Position numbers and translations under genes: made by a program. Positions 30,238-42,426 of a stretch of DNA of 64,000 bases are shown here, in pieces. The notes under the pieces were generated by a model. That model was not told the DNA's origin. It saw only the letters and a program-made list of their open reading frames with translations, and searched no databases. This stretch comes from Posidonia oceanica (lineage: Eukaryota; Streptophyta; Magnoliopsida; Alismatales; Posidoniaceae): contig JAZBRS010000011.1 of assembly GCA_037176725.1 (NCBI GenBank), positions 9,936,001 to 10,000,000 of the forward strand, in the 5' to 3' direction. Each line of letters starts with the position of its first letter. Position 1 is the first letter of the stretch.

Positions 30238-33200
30238 TGTAGCGATCCCGATCGGAATCAGGCTCGCTATTTAGCAGCGATTGGATCCGAGGAAGGGGCT
30301 TGACTCGAAAACACTTGAAATCGAGGAGAAAAGAGAAAGATAAGACAAATCAGAGTCGCCACCATGTCTATTAACGGGAGACAAGGAAAACCGAGGGAAA
30401 TGCGAGAATTAACACGCAAAACCAAGCAAGAAATGCAAAGCAAAGCAATGCAAAGGAAACAAATGCAACTACATGCAAATGAGATGACTCTAGCCTAGGA
30501 TAAGGGCAGTACGGTCATTGCGGGCCAAAAGACAGGGCAAGGACTCCTGTTACGTGCGGGGAAGGTGTTAGGCACCCCCGACACGCCCGAGAATCGGTCT
30601 TTCTAGGCTTACGCTCGCATACGCAGGAAAATGCAGGATTGAATGCCTATGTGCCTATAAATGCCTAAATGAATGCTCAAGGTGTGCTCTAAGTGAGAAG
30701 AGGCAAAGCAAGGAAAGTAAACGTGCTTTCTAAATGCTCAGCTGCGCTGTCTGTGTTCCGAATCAGGCGAAGCCTAGCTCGTGAGAACTCCAGACAGTAA
30801 GCATCACAGCCCTATATGCAAATGCAGGCGAAAAAGCAAAACAACGGTAAAACCATGCAATGCGATCGACATGCAAGAGAAAACGGCGTAAAACACGCAA
30901 AACGAGGCGAAAAACAAGAAAGCGCGCAAAACGGTGCAAAAAGACAAGGTCGGTACGCAAAACGGGCGAGAGAGCAAGGCGGTACGCAAAATGAGATAGG
31001 GAAGCAAAGAGGCACGCGAAACGGTGCGGAAACGAGAGCGGGCACGCGAAACGGTGCCAAAACAGCGAAGCAAAAAAAAAACCTCGGAAAAGCCATGCGA
31101 ATGCAAGAATGCAAGGAAAAGATCAGAAGAGGTCAAAAGGGAGGCAAAACAACATGTGTGTAAGAACAGACGTCGTTTAGGACCACTCAGAGTAGGTGTA
31201 AAGACCTACAGAGGGGGAGAGTGAGCAAACGGAGGGATTACCGCCTCTTTGCGACTGTTTCCCGCTAAACTGTTCCACGGTGTGTCTCGCACGCTGCCCA
31301 AAGCTCGCGATACGATCGGATCGTGGAAAAAGGGGGAAGAAAGTCACATTAAGTGATAAATCCAGGGCAAACACAACGCAAAACACTCAGGAATACGCGA
31401 AACGGGGATTGGAATTTATGAGCAGAAAGGGGAGGCCCTATTCTACATGCTCAAAGAAACAGAAAGCGAAAACAAGGAAAACTGTGCAGATGGCATGCAA
31501 ATGCAATGCAGGGGTTCAGGAGGACATACCTAGAGATCCGGGAGCCTGATCTGAAATCTATCTGGTCCATGCTGAAGAGCGCTTTGCTACGGTTGCCTGG
31601 GCAGCTTACTTGGGAAGATCCAACGGCCGGATCGGAAGATATCGCAGCTTCAAGGTAGGAAGGCCAGAACAGGGGAGAAGAGCAGATCTAGGTGTTCAGG
31701 AGGTCCTAGGGGTGTGCAAAAAGTTCTCCCAAGTGAAGGGGAGCTAAAAGTGCTTAGTGTGTGCAAAGGGATGCTGAAATGCAAAGCTAAATGAATGCAG
31801 AATGCATGCACAAGCAAGAAGAAACAAGGGGAAAAGAACTTGGAAAAAGACAGGAGTTAAAAAGCATTTTGAAAAAGAAATGGGCTAAAGTGCAAATTTT
31901 TACAGAAAACAAAGGCCCACAGGAAAGGATTTTGAAAACAGGGGAGGACAGGGGTCCATTTTGCAAAAAAAACTAGGCTTAGAAAGCTGTTTTGAAAAGA
32001 GGGTATGCTCTGAAAGAGGTTTTGAAAGCAGAAAGGGATCAGAAAGCAATTTTAAGAAAACTGGGGTCTAAGATGCAAATTTTCCAGAAAACAAGGTTCT
32101 GGGGAGTCTGGGAATACTAGCGGAGGGTCTATATGCAATTTGGTAAGCATAGGAGCTAGGATGCAACCTAGGGGCAAAATGGTCTTTTTACATGATTTTT
32201 AAAGATGCAAGGACCTATGTGTGATTTTTAAATCATGCGGGGGTCAAATATGCAATTTTATATGGAAAACATGCTCTGAAAACGCAGACTAAGGACTGGT
32301 GTGTGATTTTTGGAAAAAACAGGGTCAGAAATGCAATACAATAAGCCAAAATACATGCATAATAGCCACTGTCCATTTAAAATGGACCTAAGTGCAAATA
32401 TGAAAAATCAGAGGGAAGGAAATGCAATGCAGTATGCAAAATAAGAAAATAAAAGCTAAGTTCCTACAGTGCATGGACCTATATGCAAAATCAGAAACAT
32501 GCATGGACCTAGAATGCAATGCAGTATGGTAAAATGCAAGCAAATAAATGAACTGATCTACTGCAGGACCTATATGCAATAATCAAAAGCAGAGGGGCTA
32601 AACTACAAAATATTATAACTGAAACGCACAGTAGAAGGACTGAAAAGCAAATAATGAAAAATGGAAATAAAAACAGCAATTTGGCATAGTATTTAATTTA
32701 AAACTAAGCAAACTAAATGACAGAAGGACTGGAACGCAATAATTGAAAGACTTAAGCTAAACATGCAATATTTACATCTAAAACTTTATAAACAAGAAAA
32801 TAAAGGAACAGTGCTAGTCGGCGGTCGACGAGCACTGTAGCAGAACGCCGGCAGTACTCGTGACCGCCGACAGGGGGGAGCTGGAGAGGCACTGCCTGAC
32901 GGAGGATGCTGGCGGCGATCGTCCAGAGCTCCGGAGCGAGTCGGAGCGGCGTTCTGTTGGTCGGAGTGTCTGGAGGAAGAGCAGCCGGCGCCGGAGAAGG
33001 AGAACTGACCGGCGAGTCGGGGACGGAGCAGGAGACCGGGAAAGCTGCTTCTGGGCGGCGGGAAAGCATCAGGGGGAGAAGAGGAAGCTAGGGAAGAAGG
33101 ATTTACCTCTCTCCGTGTCTGAGTCGTTCCCCCGATGCCGGTGGTTCCAGAGGTGGCCGGCGGAGGTCGTTCAGTTGCTGCGGCGGTCGTCAGCTGCTCG

Positions 33201-35951
33201 CGAGGGCCGGAGCTACTTCAGGGCGTGCTTCCGGTGCTTCCCAGACGATCGGACAGAAGCTCCTGCAGCTCGGACGGAGGGTCAGCTTTTTGGGTTCAGA
33301 GGACACTGCCGGAGGTGGGTGGAGGTTGTTGCTGCTCGTCCGGTGGAGCGAAACCCTCCGGGAGGTTGCTGGAGGCCTGAGGAGTCGTTCTGGATGCTCG
33401 GAGAAGGTTTCTGGAAGATGTGGAGGGAGTTAGGAGGCTGGGCTGATTTCTGGTCTGGAGCGAAGCAAGGTGTTTGTTGTGGAGTTCTCTGCCGGTGGTG
33501 GGAGAGAGGGCTGAAGGTCGGGGCTCTGGAAAGGTGGGGGCTCGGTGGTAGCTGGGTGTAGTTTGGAAGGATTCTGTGGATTGTGGTGAGGGGAATTGTC
33601 TGGTGGGTTGTGTTGGGTTTGAAGGTGGCTTCAGGGGGGTTAGGAGGTGATTTTGTGGGTGGAAAGGCTGGGAGACGGTGAAGGGAAATGACTGGGTTTC
33701 TGGGTGAAATTGGGGGAGTGATTGGGAGGGAAATTGAGGCCTGAACGGGTGCTGGTTTTCTGGGAGAGGAAGAAGAAGATTTTCTGAATTTGGGAAGGAA
33801 TGGGAGAGGTTCTGACGAGTGGGAAATGGTGTGGGATCTGGGTTTCTCTCCAGGGTGCCAAAGACTTCCTCAAACACTCTCCTCTGGTCTCTCTTCTCTC
33901 TGGAATTGGAAGATGAAGAGGAGAAGGAAGAGGGTCGCACAGGGGGGGAAGAAGCTTCGGAATTCTGGTCTGATGGCTCTCCACTCTCTGGTTCGCTCTG
34001 GATTGCTCTCACTCCGGCTCTGTCTGACACTCTGGATTGAAGGGAGGACGGGAGGCTTGTGAATGAGGAGCTGCTGCTGCTGGGCGCGAGCTGAGAATTC
34101 AAACTCGGCCGGCGGTTACTGCAGCGGAGGGGACGGGGCGACCGGCTCCGGAAAAGCCGCAGAGAGGAAGGAGAGCGGCGGGCTGCTGTAGGCTGAAATG
34201 ATGGAGGCTTGAATTCAAACCGGAGGAGGGAATACTGCAGCTGGCCGTTCGCGGGAGAAAATGGTGAAGAAATCAGCTGAAGGAGGTGGGGAAGAAGAAG
34301 GGTGGAGAAGGGCCAGACTGTGCTGCGGGTCGAGAAGAAAAAGAAATAAAGAAAAAGAAGAAACGGGCTGACGGGCCCAGTAAGGAAAAGAAAGAAAGAA
34401 AGAAGAGAAATAAGAAAGAAAGAGAGGGTAGGATGGGGAAATAAAATTAGTAAAAAAGGAACTAAAAATAAATAAAAATATTAGAAGGGTTGTGCTATAG
34501 ATTAGGATTTTAATTAGAATTTTTAATGGTCATTTTGAGTTGATTAATGTGTTTTGGGCTTAATTAGGGTTTTAGGGTTTTGGTTTTTCTTTTAGTTAGT
34601 TTTTTACTTGATTAAATGTTTGTTAAACCTTTTTTAAATTGTTTTAAAAATTGTATTTCCCTTGTTGGACACTTAGGATATTAATTAGGATTTTTTTAGG
34701 ATTTAATTTCGTATTAATCAAGGTTGGTTTTAGGTTTTTAAGTTTTAGTCTTCTTAGGGTTTCTTCCTTCTTAAGTCTTTTAAGTTATGTTTTGATTTTT
34801 ATTTATTGATTTTTCTTGAAGTTTTTGGTTGGGTTTTTCTGGTTTGATAGGGTGTTTTTTAAGTCTTTCAGATGTGTTTTTCTTTTCTTTTTTAATTAAG
34901 TTTTTAACTTGTTTTTCTTATGTTTATTAGGTTAAGTCTTTTGCCTTCTTTAATTATTTGTTTTAGTGTTTGATTTTTAATTCTCCTTTTTAGGGTTTGT
35001 CTTTTAGTTCTTCTGATGCGGTTTTTATTTTTGGTGGGTTTCAATTTTATTTTAGCTTTTTTCTTGATTTTTCAGTGTTTTCTTTTGATTTGTTTTGCAT
35101 TTTTTAGCTTACATGTTTGGGTTTCCTTTTAGCTTGATTTAGTTAAGTTTAGGTTTTTAATTGCTTCCTTAATGCTTTTTAGTTGTTTTTCTTAGAGTTC
35201 TGAATTGTTTCTTTTATGTTTTGAGGTTTTACAGATTTTTATGGGTTTTTGTAGATTTTTGCAAAAGGGAGAAAAGGAAAAGAGAAGGAGGAAAGAAATG
35301 GAGAAAAGAGGGAGATAAGAGGAAAAGAGATAGGTTGGAGGAAAACGATTTTTTTTAAAATTCAGAAAACGTGTTAAAATAAAGTAAAAATAGGGATAAG
35401 ATAGAGGAAGGATAGAAGCACAGAGGGGGCCCACAGCCAGACCAGAAAAAGGATAAGAAAGGGATGAAAAGAGAGATGATAATCAGGAGAGAGAGAGAGG
35501 AGAGAGAAAATGATAATCCCGGAGAGAGAAAAAGATAATTTGGGTGAAAGAGGGTCTTAAAGGTCTCGGAATGGGGTGAGAATTGGTGAGTGGGTAGTCT
35601 AGGGTTTGAAGTCTCGGTTCTGAAGTTTTGGTTTGATTCTAAGGGGGTTTTGGAGGGGTTTCAAGGTGTAGAAAAAGGGTAGTTTCACCTAGGTTTTCTA
35701 GGGTTTTTGGGGATGGGTTAGGTTTGGAAATTTCTAAGTTCTTGGGTAGGTTTGTTGGGTGGATAGTGGTGGATTTTCCTATGGATTTTGGTTAGGTTTT
35801 GAGGTTGGGAAGGGGGGTAAAGGTTTAGGTCAAAACAGGCTGATTTTGAAGGGTAGAGAGGGGGATTAGGGTTAGGGTTTTGTTGGGGTTTGATCCAGCA
35901 ATCACCAAGAGGGCTCCAAGGGTCCGGGCCTGCCAAGATGGGGTGTCAACA
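30238..35951 (-). mobile_element. E2 5' LTR
   Basis: Same ends and structure as the copy at 11322-17037. It starts next to the PBS, which identifies it as the 5' LTR of a minus-strand element. Differences from the other copy are mostly C/T and G/A changes. Confidence 0.97.
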
Positions 35952-35956
35952 AATAC
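35952..35956. other. Right target-site duplication of E2 (AATAC)
   Basis: A perfect match to 11317-11321; E1 pol resumes here. Confidence 0.97.
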
Positions 35957-37850
35957 GACATCACCTTTGTCACTCAGAAGTCCATGAAGGGCCAAGCCAT
36001 GGCAGACCATCTTGCTGATTTCCCTCTGCCTGAATACCAGCCACTCCAGACGCAGTTCCCAGACGAGGATATCCTTTTTGCAATAGAGGACTCAAAGGAG
36101 AAAGACCCTGAGGACCACGAGCAGTGGCAGTTGTACTTCGATGGCGCTGTCAACAAGAAGGGCTGAGGCATAGGTGCAGTGCTGACAACGCCTCAGGGAC
36201 AGATGATTCCCTTCGCAAGGAAGCTGACCTTCAAATGCACCAACAACGAGGCAGAATATGAAGCGTGCATCCTAGAACTAAATGTTGCCCTCGAGCATGA
36301 GGTACAGAAGTTGCTTGTGCACGGTGATGCCATGCTGGTGATTTCTCAAGTGAATGGCGATTGGAAGACAAAGGATCCAAAGTTACTGCCATATCATGAA
36401 CACCTGCTGAAGCTGATAGAAGAATTTGCGAGCATCCGCTTCACATACATGAACAGAGCGAGGAACGCATATGTAGATGCATTGGCAACCTTGGCGTCCT
36501 AGCTCAGTATACCTGAAGACAGCACAGTGGATGTATCAGTTACTCGCAGAGAGCAGCCTGCACACTGCATGAGCATAGAAGAGGCAGATCTAGTAGAGAA
36601 GCAGCCCTGGTATCACGACATAAAGGCTTTCCTGGAGTCTGGCAGCCTTTCGCCCGCCACCTCAGTAGCAGATAAAAGAACTCTGGCACATCTGGCATCA
36701 AAGTATGTACTAGGGGCAGGACAGTTGTACAGAAGGTCATACAATCAAATGCTCCTGCGCTGCTTGAACAAATTGGAGGCCGACACGCTGATGCTTCAAG
36801 TGCATGCGGGAACTTGCGGCCTGCACATGAACGGCGTCCTCCTGGCCAAGAAGATAATGCTTCAAGGCTACTTTTGGCTAACCATGGAAGCAGACTACTG
36901 TCGGTTTGTGCACAGATGCCACAACTGCCAAGTGCATGGTAACTTCATTCGGGTGCCCCCATAGGAATTGCATAGCATGTCATCACCATGGCCCTTCTCC
37001 ACCTAGGGGATTGATGCCATTGGCGCCATCCACCCTGCAGCTTCTAATGGCCATCGCTACATTCTGGTAGCGATCGACTACTTGACCAAGTGGGTGGAAG
37101 CGGCCTCTTACAAAACAGTTACTGCCGTGGCTACAGAAAATTGTATCAGAAACAATATCATAGCCCGGTATGGGGTCCCACATGCGCTCATCTCTGATAA
37201 CGGCACGAATTTTATCGCCAAGAGGATCGAAGACTATTTGTAGAGCTTCAACATCAAGCACCACAGATCCTCACTTTATCGGCCGCAGATGAACAACGCA
37301 GTAGAGTCCGCCAACAAGAACCTTGTTAAGATCCTAAAAAAGATGGCGGAAACTCATAAGGACTGGCACAACAAGCTGCCTTACGCACTCTGGGCGTACA
37401 GGACATCTGTCCGGACTTCAACAGGAGCCACCTCATACTCTCTGGTGTATGGTATGGAAGCGGTGCTGCCTATCGAAGTAGAGATCCCCTCACTGCGGAT
37501 CTTATGAGAAGCTGAGTTGGAAGAGGTAGAATGGGTCGAAGACCGGTGCGTCCAACTAAATTTGATTGATGAGTATAGGTTGCAAGCTATGCACAATGCT
37601 CACTGTTACTAGAAGCGAATGGCTAGAGCATACTTGAAGAAGGTTCAGCCCAGAAGCTTCCAGTCAGGAGATCTTGTTCTGTGCACCATCCATTTACCTG
37701 ATGGTTGAGGCAAATTCCAACCTATTTGGCGTGGCCCCTTTGTGGTCAAGCAAATCTTCTCGGGCGGTGCTGTAACTCTTGAGGACATGGATCAAGTCAA
37801 GCCGTCTGAGCCTATCAACCTATGCTACCTCAAGAAGTACTATCAGTAGC
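35957..37850 (+). pseudogene. pol: E1 second RNase H and integrase, degenerate
   Basis: Continuation of E1 pol. The first block is KSMKGQAMADHLADFP. A second RNase H follows at about 36120-36500 (WQLYFDGAVNKKG, CTNNEAEYEACILELN, HGDAMLVISQV, ARNAYVDALATLAS), of the kind known as archaeal-like RNase H in the Tat lineage. Then comes the integrase: zinc-finger region with HAGTCGLHMNG and CHNCQVHG (about 36800-36940), the core with GIDAIGAI, SDNGTNF and NAVESANKN (about 37008-37320), and the C-terminal WRGPFVVKQIF up to KKYYQ, ending with TAG 37848-37850. In-frame stops: 36164-36166, 36500-36502, 36962-36964, 37241-37243, 37505-37507, 37610-37612, 37706-37708. The frame itself is unbroken (phase 2 throughout), so decay here is by substitutions only. 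Confidence 0.92.
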
Positions 37851-39325
37851 TTGGGGCAACCCCATTGCAGATCCATCTCCCCTATCCCGTCGCTTGCATT
37901 CTCACTCTTTGTATCTCTCCACACATCTCTTATCTCGCCTCTTGCATCTCTACCCCTGCATATCTCCATATATTCCTTCGACCCATCTCTTGCATTTCTT
38001 CCCCACTAAACATCCTCATACATTTTGTCCTTTCCAAACATTATCCCTTTCGAAATCATCATCGTCATCCTCATAAATCATGCATTGCATCTCGCCCGGT
38101 GATGAAGACCGGAAGTGCTTGCCTGCTCTAGAAGGAGTCCACCTTGCCTCACCCGGCACTACTCGGATGTCCTAGCTAGTGAGGGAGCCACCATCTAATC
38201 AGGATAGGCGAAATGCCCAAACTCATAGGACATACACCTCTAGAGGGAGGAAAAATGCTAGGGTGTGAGCTAAAAAAGAGTAAATGTCTAAGCTTGGGCA
38301 CAAATGAAAAACGACAGAAGGCGAAGACAGAAGCTGGCCCTAGAGATAGGGGTGTGCGGTCCAACCTTGCCCCTCTAGATCACCTTGGAGAGGACCCAAA
38401 GCCTACATCCATGAATCTATGCACCCCTTTTTACTTCCAAAATAGGGATAGCGGAAGCCTGTGAAAAAAAAGAGAAAAGGAAAAAAGAAGAAGAAACACA
38501 AAAAAGAAGAAGAAGAAAGCAAGCAAAAGAAAAAAAGAAAAGAGAAGAAAAGAAAGAGGTTGGACAAAAATCAGCCTCAGAAATACAGGCAATGTTATCC
38601 CCCCATACCTTAGAAAGGAAACAAGGGTGCAAGCCTGAACAATCTATAACTCCCCCGCCTCAAACTAGGCACCCATCACCTCCAAGCCAGGGGCAGGGAA
38701 AGCCTGCACACCCATGTGGGAGAAAACAAAAGAAAAAAAGAGAGATAGAAAATAGGTGTAGGTCTTGAAGAGTTTGGCAGGTAGCCTGTCCTCGTTACAC
38801 CACCACCAGAATACCACCAACATCCCTTCCGGAGTGCCACCAACAAGTTAGGAGTCCAAGTAGAGTCTAGTGAGTCAGGGACCACTCTCTTCCTCTACAG
38901 CAGGCACCAAAGCACTCCGTATGCTGAGGGCAAAGCATACCAATCATAAATAAAGCATATCAACCCATCATGCATATCTGCATCATCGATCATTCCTTCT
39001 CCCTCTCAATCATTCCACTCTGCAAAACTTGCCTCAGCTCTGAGACAGTACTCTTACCAAGCACGCATTGACGTCGTTCGAGCTGCGCTGGTCTAGAACT
39101 CTTGCCAGTCCCCGTCCCCATGCCAACAGAATCCCCTCTGCTTATATGTGCTTAACTGCTATGTTCTGATGTTAACTGCCGAATATATTGAACTGCTTTA
39201 CCAGCTTCAGATTTTGCTTTCAGCCAGCGATTATATGCCTGTGTGATCTGACTGTCTACAGCCTTGATAACAGGTACCTTGAAGATTCTACAGCAACCGT
39301 CTGCCTTCATTCTGCAGCCTGCGCC
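37851..39325 (+). other. E1 spacer between integrase and the extra ORF
   Basis: Non-coding. C/T-rich at 37860-38080, A-rich at 38460-38580. Shares blocks with the E2 spacer 21373-22791, such as GATAGGGGTGTGCGGTCCAA near 38345. ATG at 39188 opens the frame of the next gene early, but the part 39188-39325 is not conserved with E2. Confidence 0.8.
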
Positions 39326-40528
39326 ATGGGCTTCCCCACTCTCGAGACTCCAGTACACTACTCTGAGACCCTGCGAGGTTGGGTTGGCAAGCTCACTCAA
39401 GATGATTGTGAAAAGCTGCGCCTCTGGGGCATACCAACTAAACTTCTGAAGGCAACTGATGTCGAAGTAAGTCGACATTTCCTGTGCGTTGCCGCAAGAT
39501 TCTGGAAGTCGGCGCATCATGTCTTCCTCTTCGGAAGAACAGAACTGACACCTACGCTGGAGGAGGTGCGCTGGATCTGTGGCTTCTCCCGACTAATGGG
39601 ACCGCCCATCTTCATGAGGCGTGACAGGTACATAGCGGTCCTGAGCAAATTATCTGGGCTCTCTACTGATCGGTGCCAGCAAAGATTGATTTGCACCAGC
39701 AGCCTTACGCCCATGCTGCGCCTAGCATACTTCGATGAGATTGTGGACAAGCGTGCTGAGCTCGGAGACGATCTATGGCTCCGGGGATTTGTCACCCGAT
39801 TTCTAGGTGAGCTAATATTCACACACGGCTGGATGACAGTTGCGATAGAAATTGCTGAAATCACGCTTGCTGTGGTGACTCGGCAGATAGACCTGGCACC
39901 AGTTGTCCTGGCTGAAACCTATTGCGGACTGGACTACATCTCTCACCGCTGCTCCCACTTCCACGGCTGCGGAGTGCTAGTACAGATTTGGCTAGCTGCA
40001 CATTTAGAACTGGACATATTGCACCCCTAGGGCAATGCTATTGAAACATACTGCAATAGCGGCCATGCCAGGACAATCAAGAGTGTCCCGGAGGAGTATA
40101 AGAAACTATCAGAGCTGACGGACGATACCATAGCATGGCGCATCATTCCATCCACGGCCGAGCCATTCACTATCTTCTTTAGCACTCGTGATGTGCGACT
40201 TGTTGTGCTGCTAGGATTCACCAGGGGTGTGGAGTATCACCCCATCCGAGTCATGCAGCAGTTCGGCCTCCAGCAGGGTGCCTTCATCGACAGCACAGCC
40301 CCCAGGCTCCTCCAGGCATATCCATTCGGCTTGCCATCTGCTACAATTGAGCTAGCTGACCTGATGCAGCACGGAGTGCGGTCTACTGATATAGCATCCA
40401 CACAAGGCTCGGGATGCACTCCTGAATACCTGACGGAGGTGCAGGCGCTCTGGCCCATCAGTGAGATACCTCCTCGCGCTCCCCTGTTCCCCGACTCTAG
40501 AAAGTCAAAGAAAGCCCGGATCAACTAG
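39326..40528 (+). pseudogene. Extra retrotransposon protein, plant mobile domain / DUF7745-like (E1)
   Basis: This is the counterpart of 20032-21234 in E2, 400 codons long, starting MGFPTLETP within GCCATGGG, a good plant start context. Conserved blocks are FWKSAHHVF, ELTPTLEEVRW, LWLRGFVTRFLGELIF, GVEYHPIRVMQQFG and KKARIN at the end. It is interrupted only once, by TAG at 40028-40030, and the frame is otherwise open. That is far less damage than in the neighbouring pol, which has about one stop per 300 bases here. Function is not known. Its sense orientation downstream of integrase differs from Ogre elements, which as I recall place an extra ORF before gag. Confidence 0.8.
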
Positions 40529-40898
40529 GGCACATGTGTAGCTGTTTACTTGTTTAGTTTTTATGCTGTACCTTTTGGCCTGCCATAGGCATGTAATCAA
40601 AGCTCTATCAATACAAAGGCGTTCTGTGCCACTTGTTTGTGTTTCAAGTCTGCTCCAATGCATGCATATTCGCGCCAATCATATTGTAGGGTCCCTGGCC
40701 AGACTCGCTGTCAAACGCTGCAGGAAAGTTCTCCTCAATCAATCCAAATGCTGACCCACGCCGTCAAAACAAGCAAGGCCGCCGAGCACCATCACCAGGA
40801 TCTTCTCCCAAGGGCTAGTACCCCAAACTATTCGTTTGACAAACGCATCAGTTTTGTCTTTACCTTTCGTTTTCGATGCCAAGGACGTGCTGGCGATA

Positions 40899-40925
40899 CC
40901 CCTGGTATCATCCTGATACCAGGGG
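40899..40925 (+). promoter_or_regulatory. Long hairpin shared by E1 and E2, with a compensated base pair (E1 copy)
   Basis: CCCCTGGTATC (40899-40909) pairs perfectly over 11 bp with GATACCAGGGG (40915-40925), loop ATCCT. In E2 the A-T pair is replaced by G-C. It lies between the extra ORF and the hairpin array in both elements. Confidence 0.82.
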
Positions 40926-41018
40926 CATCTTTTTTGACCGCCCCTTGGTATCATTCCCCCCATCTATTCCTGGATATCACAGGATGATCTGCTCTCGCAA
41001 AACCTTCATTTGCCGACC

Positions 41019-41976
41019 GATAAGTCCGATATCTTATCACCCATTCATTTGCCAGCCGATAAGTCCGATATCTTATCACCCATTCATTTGTTGGCCGATA
41101 AGTCCGATATCTTATCATCCATTCTTTTGCCGGCCGATAAGTCCGATATCTTATCAATCAATGAATCAAGCACTTCTTCGGCTGATGATTCGAAACTCAT
41201 CATTCTTCGGCTGATGATCTGAAACTCATCACTCTTCGGCTGATGATCCGAAACTCATCACTCTTTCGGCTGATATCCAGTAACTATCACTCACAACTGC
41301 ACCCCTTCTGGTTTGATGAACCGTAAAACATCGCTTTCCGGTTTGATGATCCGTAAAACATCACTCTTCGACTGATGATCCGAAACTCATCACTCTTCGG
41401 CTGATATCCGAAACTGTCACCTGCAGTTGTGTTTTCCAGCTGATATGTAGTAACTATCACTTGCAAACGCCCCTTTCTGGTTTGATGATCCGTAAAACAT
41501 CGCTTTCCGGTTTGATGATCTGTAAAACATCGCCTTCCGGTTTGATGATCCGTAAAACATCGCCTTCCGATTTGATGATCCGTAAAACATCACTTTCCAA
41601 TTTGATGATCCGTAAAACATCACTCTTCGGCTGATGATCCGAAACTCATCACTCTTCGGCTGATATCTGAAACTATCATGGGCATTTGCGTTTTCTGGCT
41701 GATATCTAGTAACTATCACTCACGATTGCGCTTTCTGGTTTGATGATCCGTAAAACATCGCTTTTCGGTTTGATGATCTGTAAAATATCACTCTTCGGCT
41801 GATGATCCAAAACTCATCACTCTTCCGGCTGATATCCGAAACTATCTTGCGCAATTGTGTTTTCCGGCTGATATCCAGTAACTATCACCCTTCCGGTTTG
41901 ATGAACCGTAAAACATCACTTCCTGGCTGATGACCCGAAACTCATCACCTTCGGCCGATAAGTTCGATATCTTATC
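41019..41976 (+). repeat. E1 covarying hairpin array
   Basis: About 28 small hairpins. GATAAG-TCCGATAT-CTTATC occurs at 41019, 41058, 41097 and 41136 (39-bp period) and, with one loop change, at 41957. GATGA-TCCGAAAC-TCATC, GATA-TCCGAAAC-TATC, GATA-TCCAGTAAC-TATC and GATG-ATCCGTAAAA-CATC fill 41180-41950. Longer stems enclose groups of them: CACAACTGC (41292-41300) with GCAGTTGTG (41423-41431), TGCAAACGC (41462-41470) with GCATTTGCG (41682-41690, one mismatch and one wobble), and CACGATTGCGC (about 41722) with GCGCAATTGTG (about 41848, one G-U). Each branch is preceded and followed by a TCCAGTAAC-type hairpin, as in E2. Confidence 0.85.
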
Positions 41977-42426
41977 ACTTCCTTCGCGCGACTTTGCTCC
42001 AGGAGGACGAAGTCCCGCATGCCTCTGCGGTAGGAGAGAGTGTCCCTCTCCTCCCGCACCTCTTTTGTTCTTGCTTGCTCCCTCAGGCAGGGACAGGCCT
42101 CCACTTTTCCTCTCTCTCTTTGGGCTGGCAGGCCTGACTGCTCGGCCAACAAGCCCGTCAGACTTGTCCGGTGCCGCTTGTTGCCCAAGTTTGGGTGAGC
42201 CTCCAGATTTTCGCGTTGCATCGCTATTTTCCTTTTAGCTCCCTTCTACATCAGCCCTGCATTTTTTTTTAGATATGGCATCGCATGCTAGATAGTCGCA
42301 TTGCATTCCATCAGCTTTCACATCTGCATCAGCATTTTGCATTGCGGTGACGAGCCACGACGTTTGGTGCATCCGCGGAATAAGTGACTCATGCCGATAA
42401 CAATTTTGTGCTGTCGTCAGTCAGGT

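Larger units (their letters stand above)
11322..35951 (-). mobile_element. E2: nested Tat/Ogre-type retrotransposon lacking RT and RNase H
   Basis: This is a 24.6-kb minus-strand element with two complete LTRs of 5716 and 5714 bases, PBS, leader, gag-protease, integrase core, extra ORF, hairpin array and PPT, flanked by AATAC duplications. The LTRs are close to identical, so insertion was recent relative to E1. Between the Ser/Ala-rich spacer and integrase about 2.7 kb is missing compared with E1. E2 therefore cannot make its own RT and must have been copied with enzymes supplied by another element, unless the deletion arose after insertion. Confidence 0.95.
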
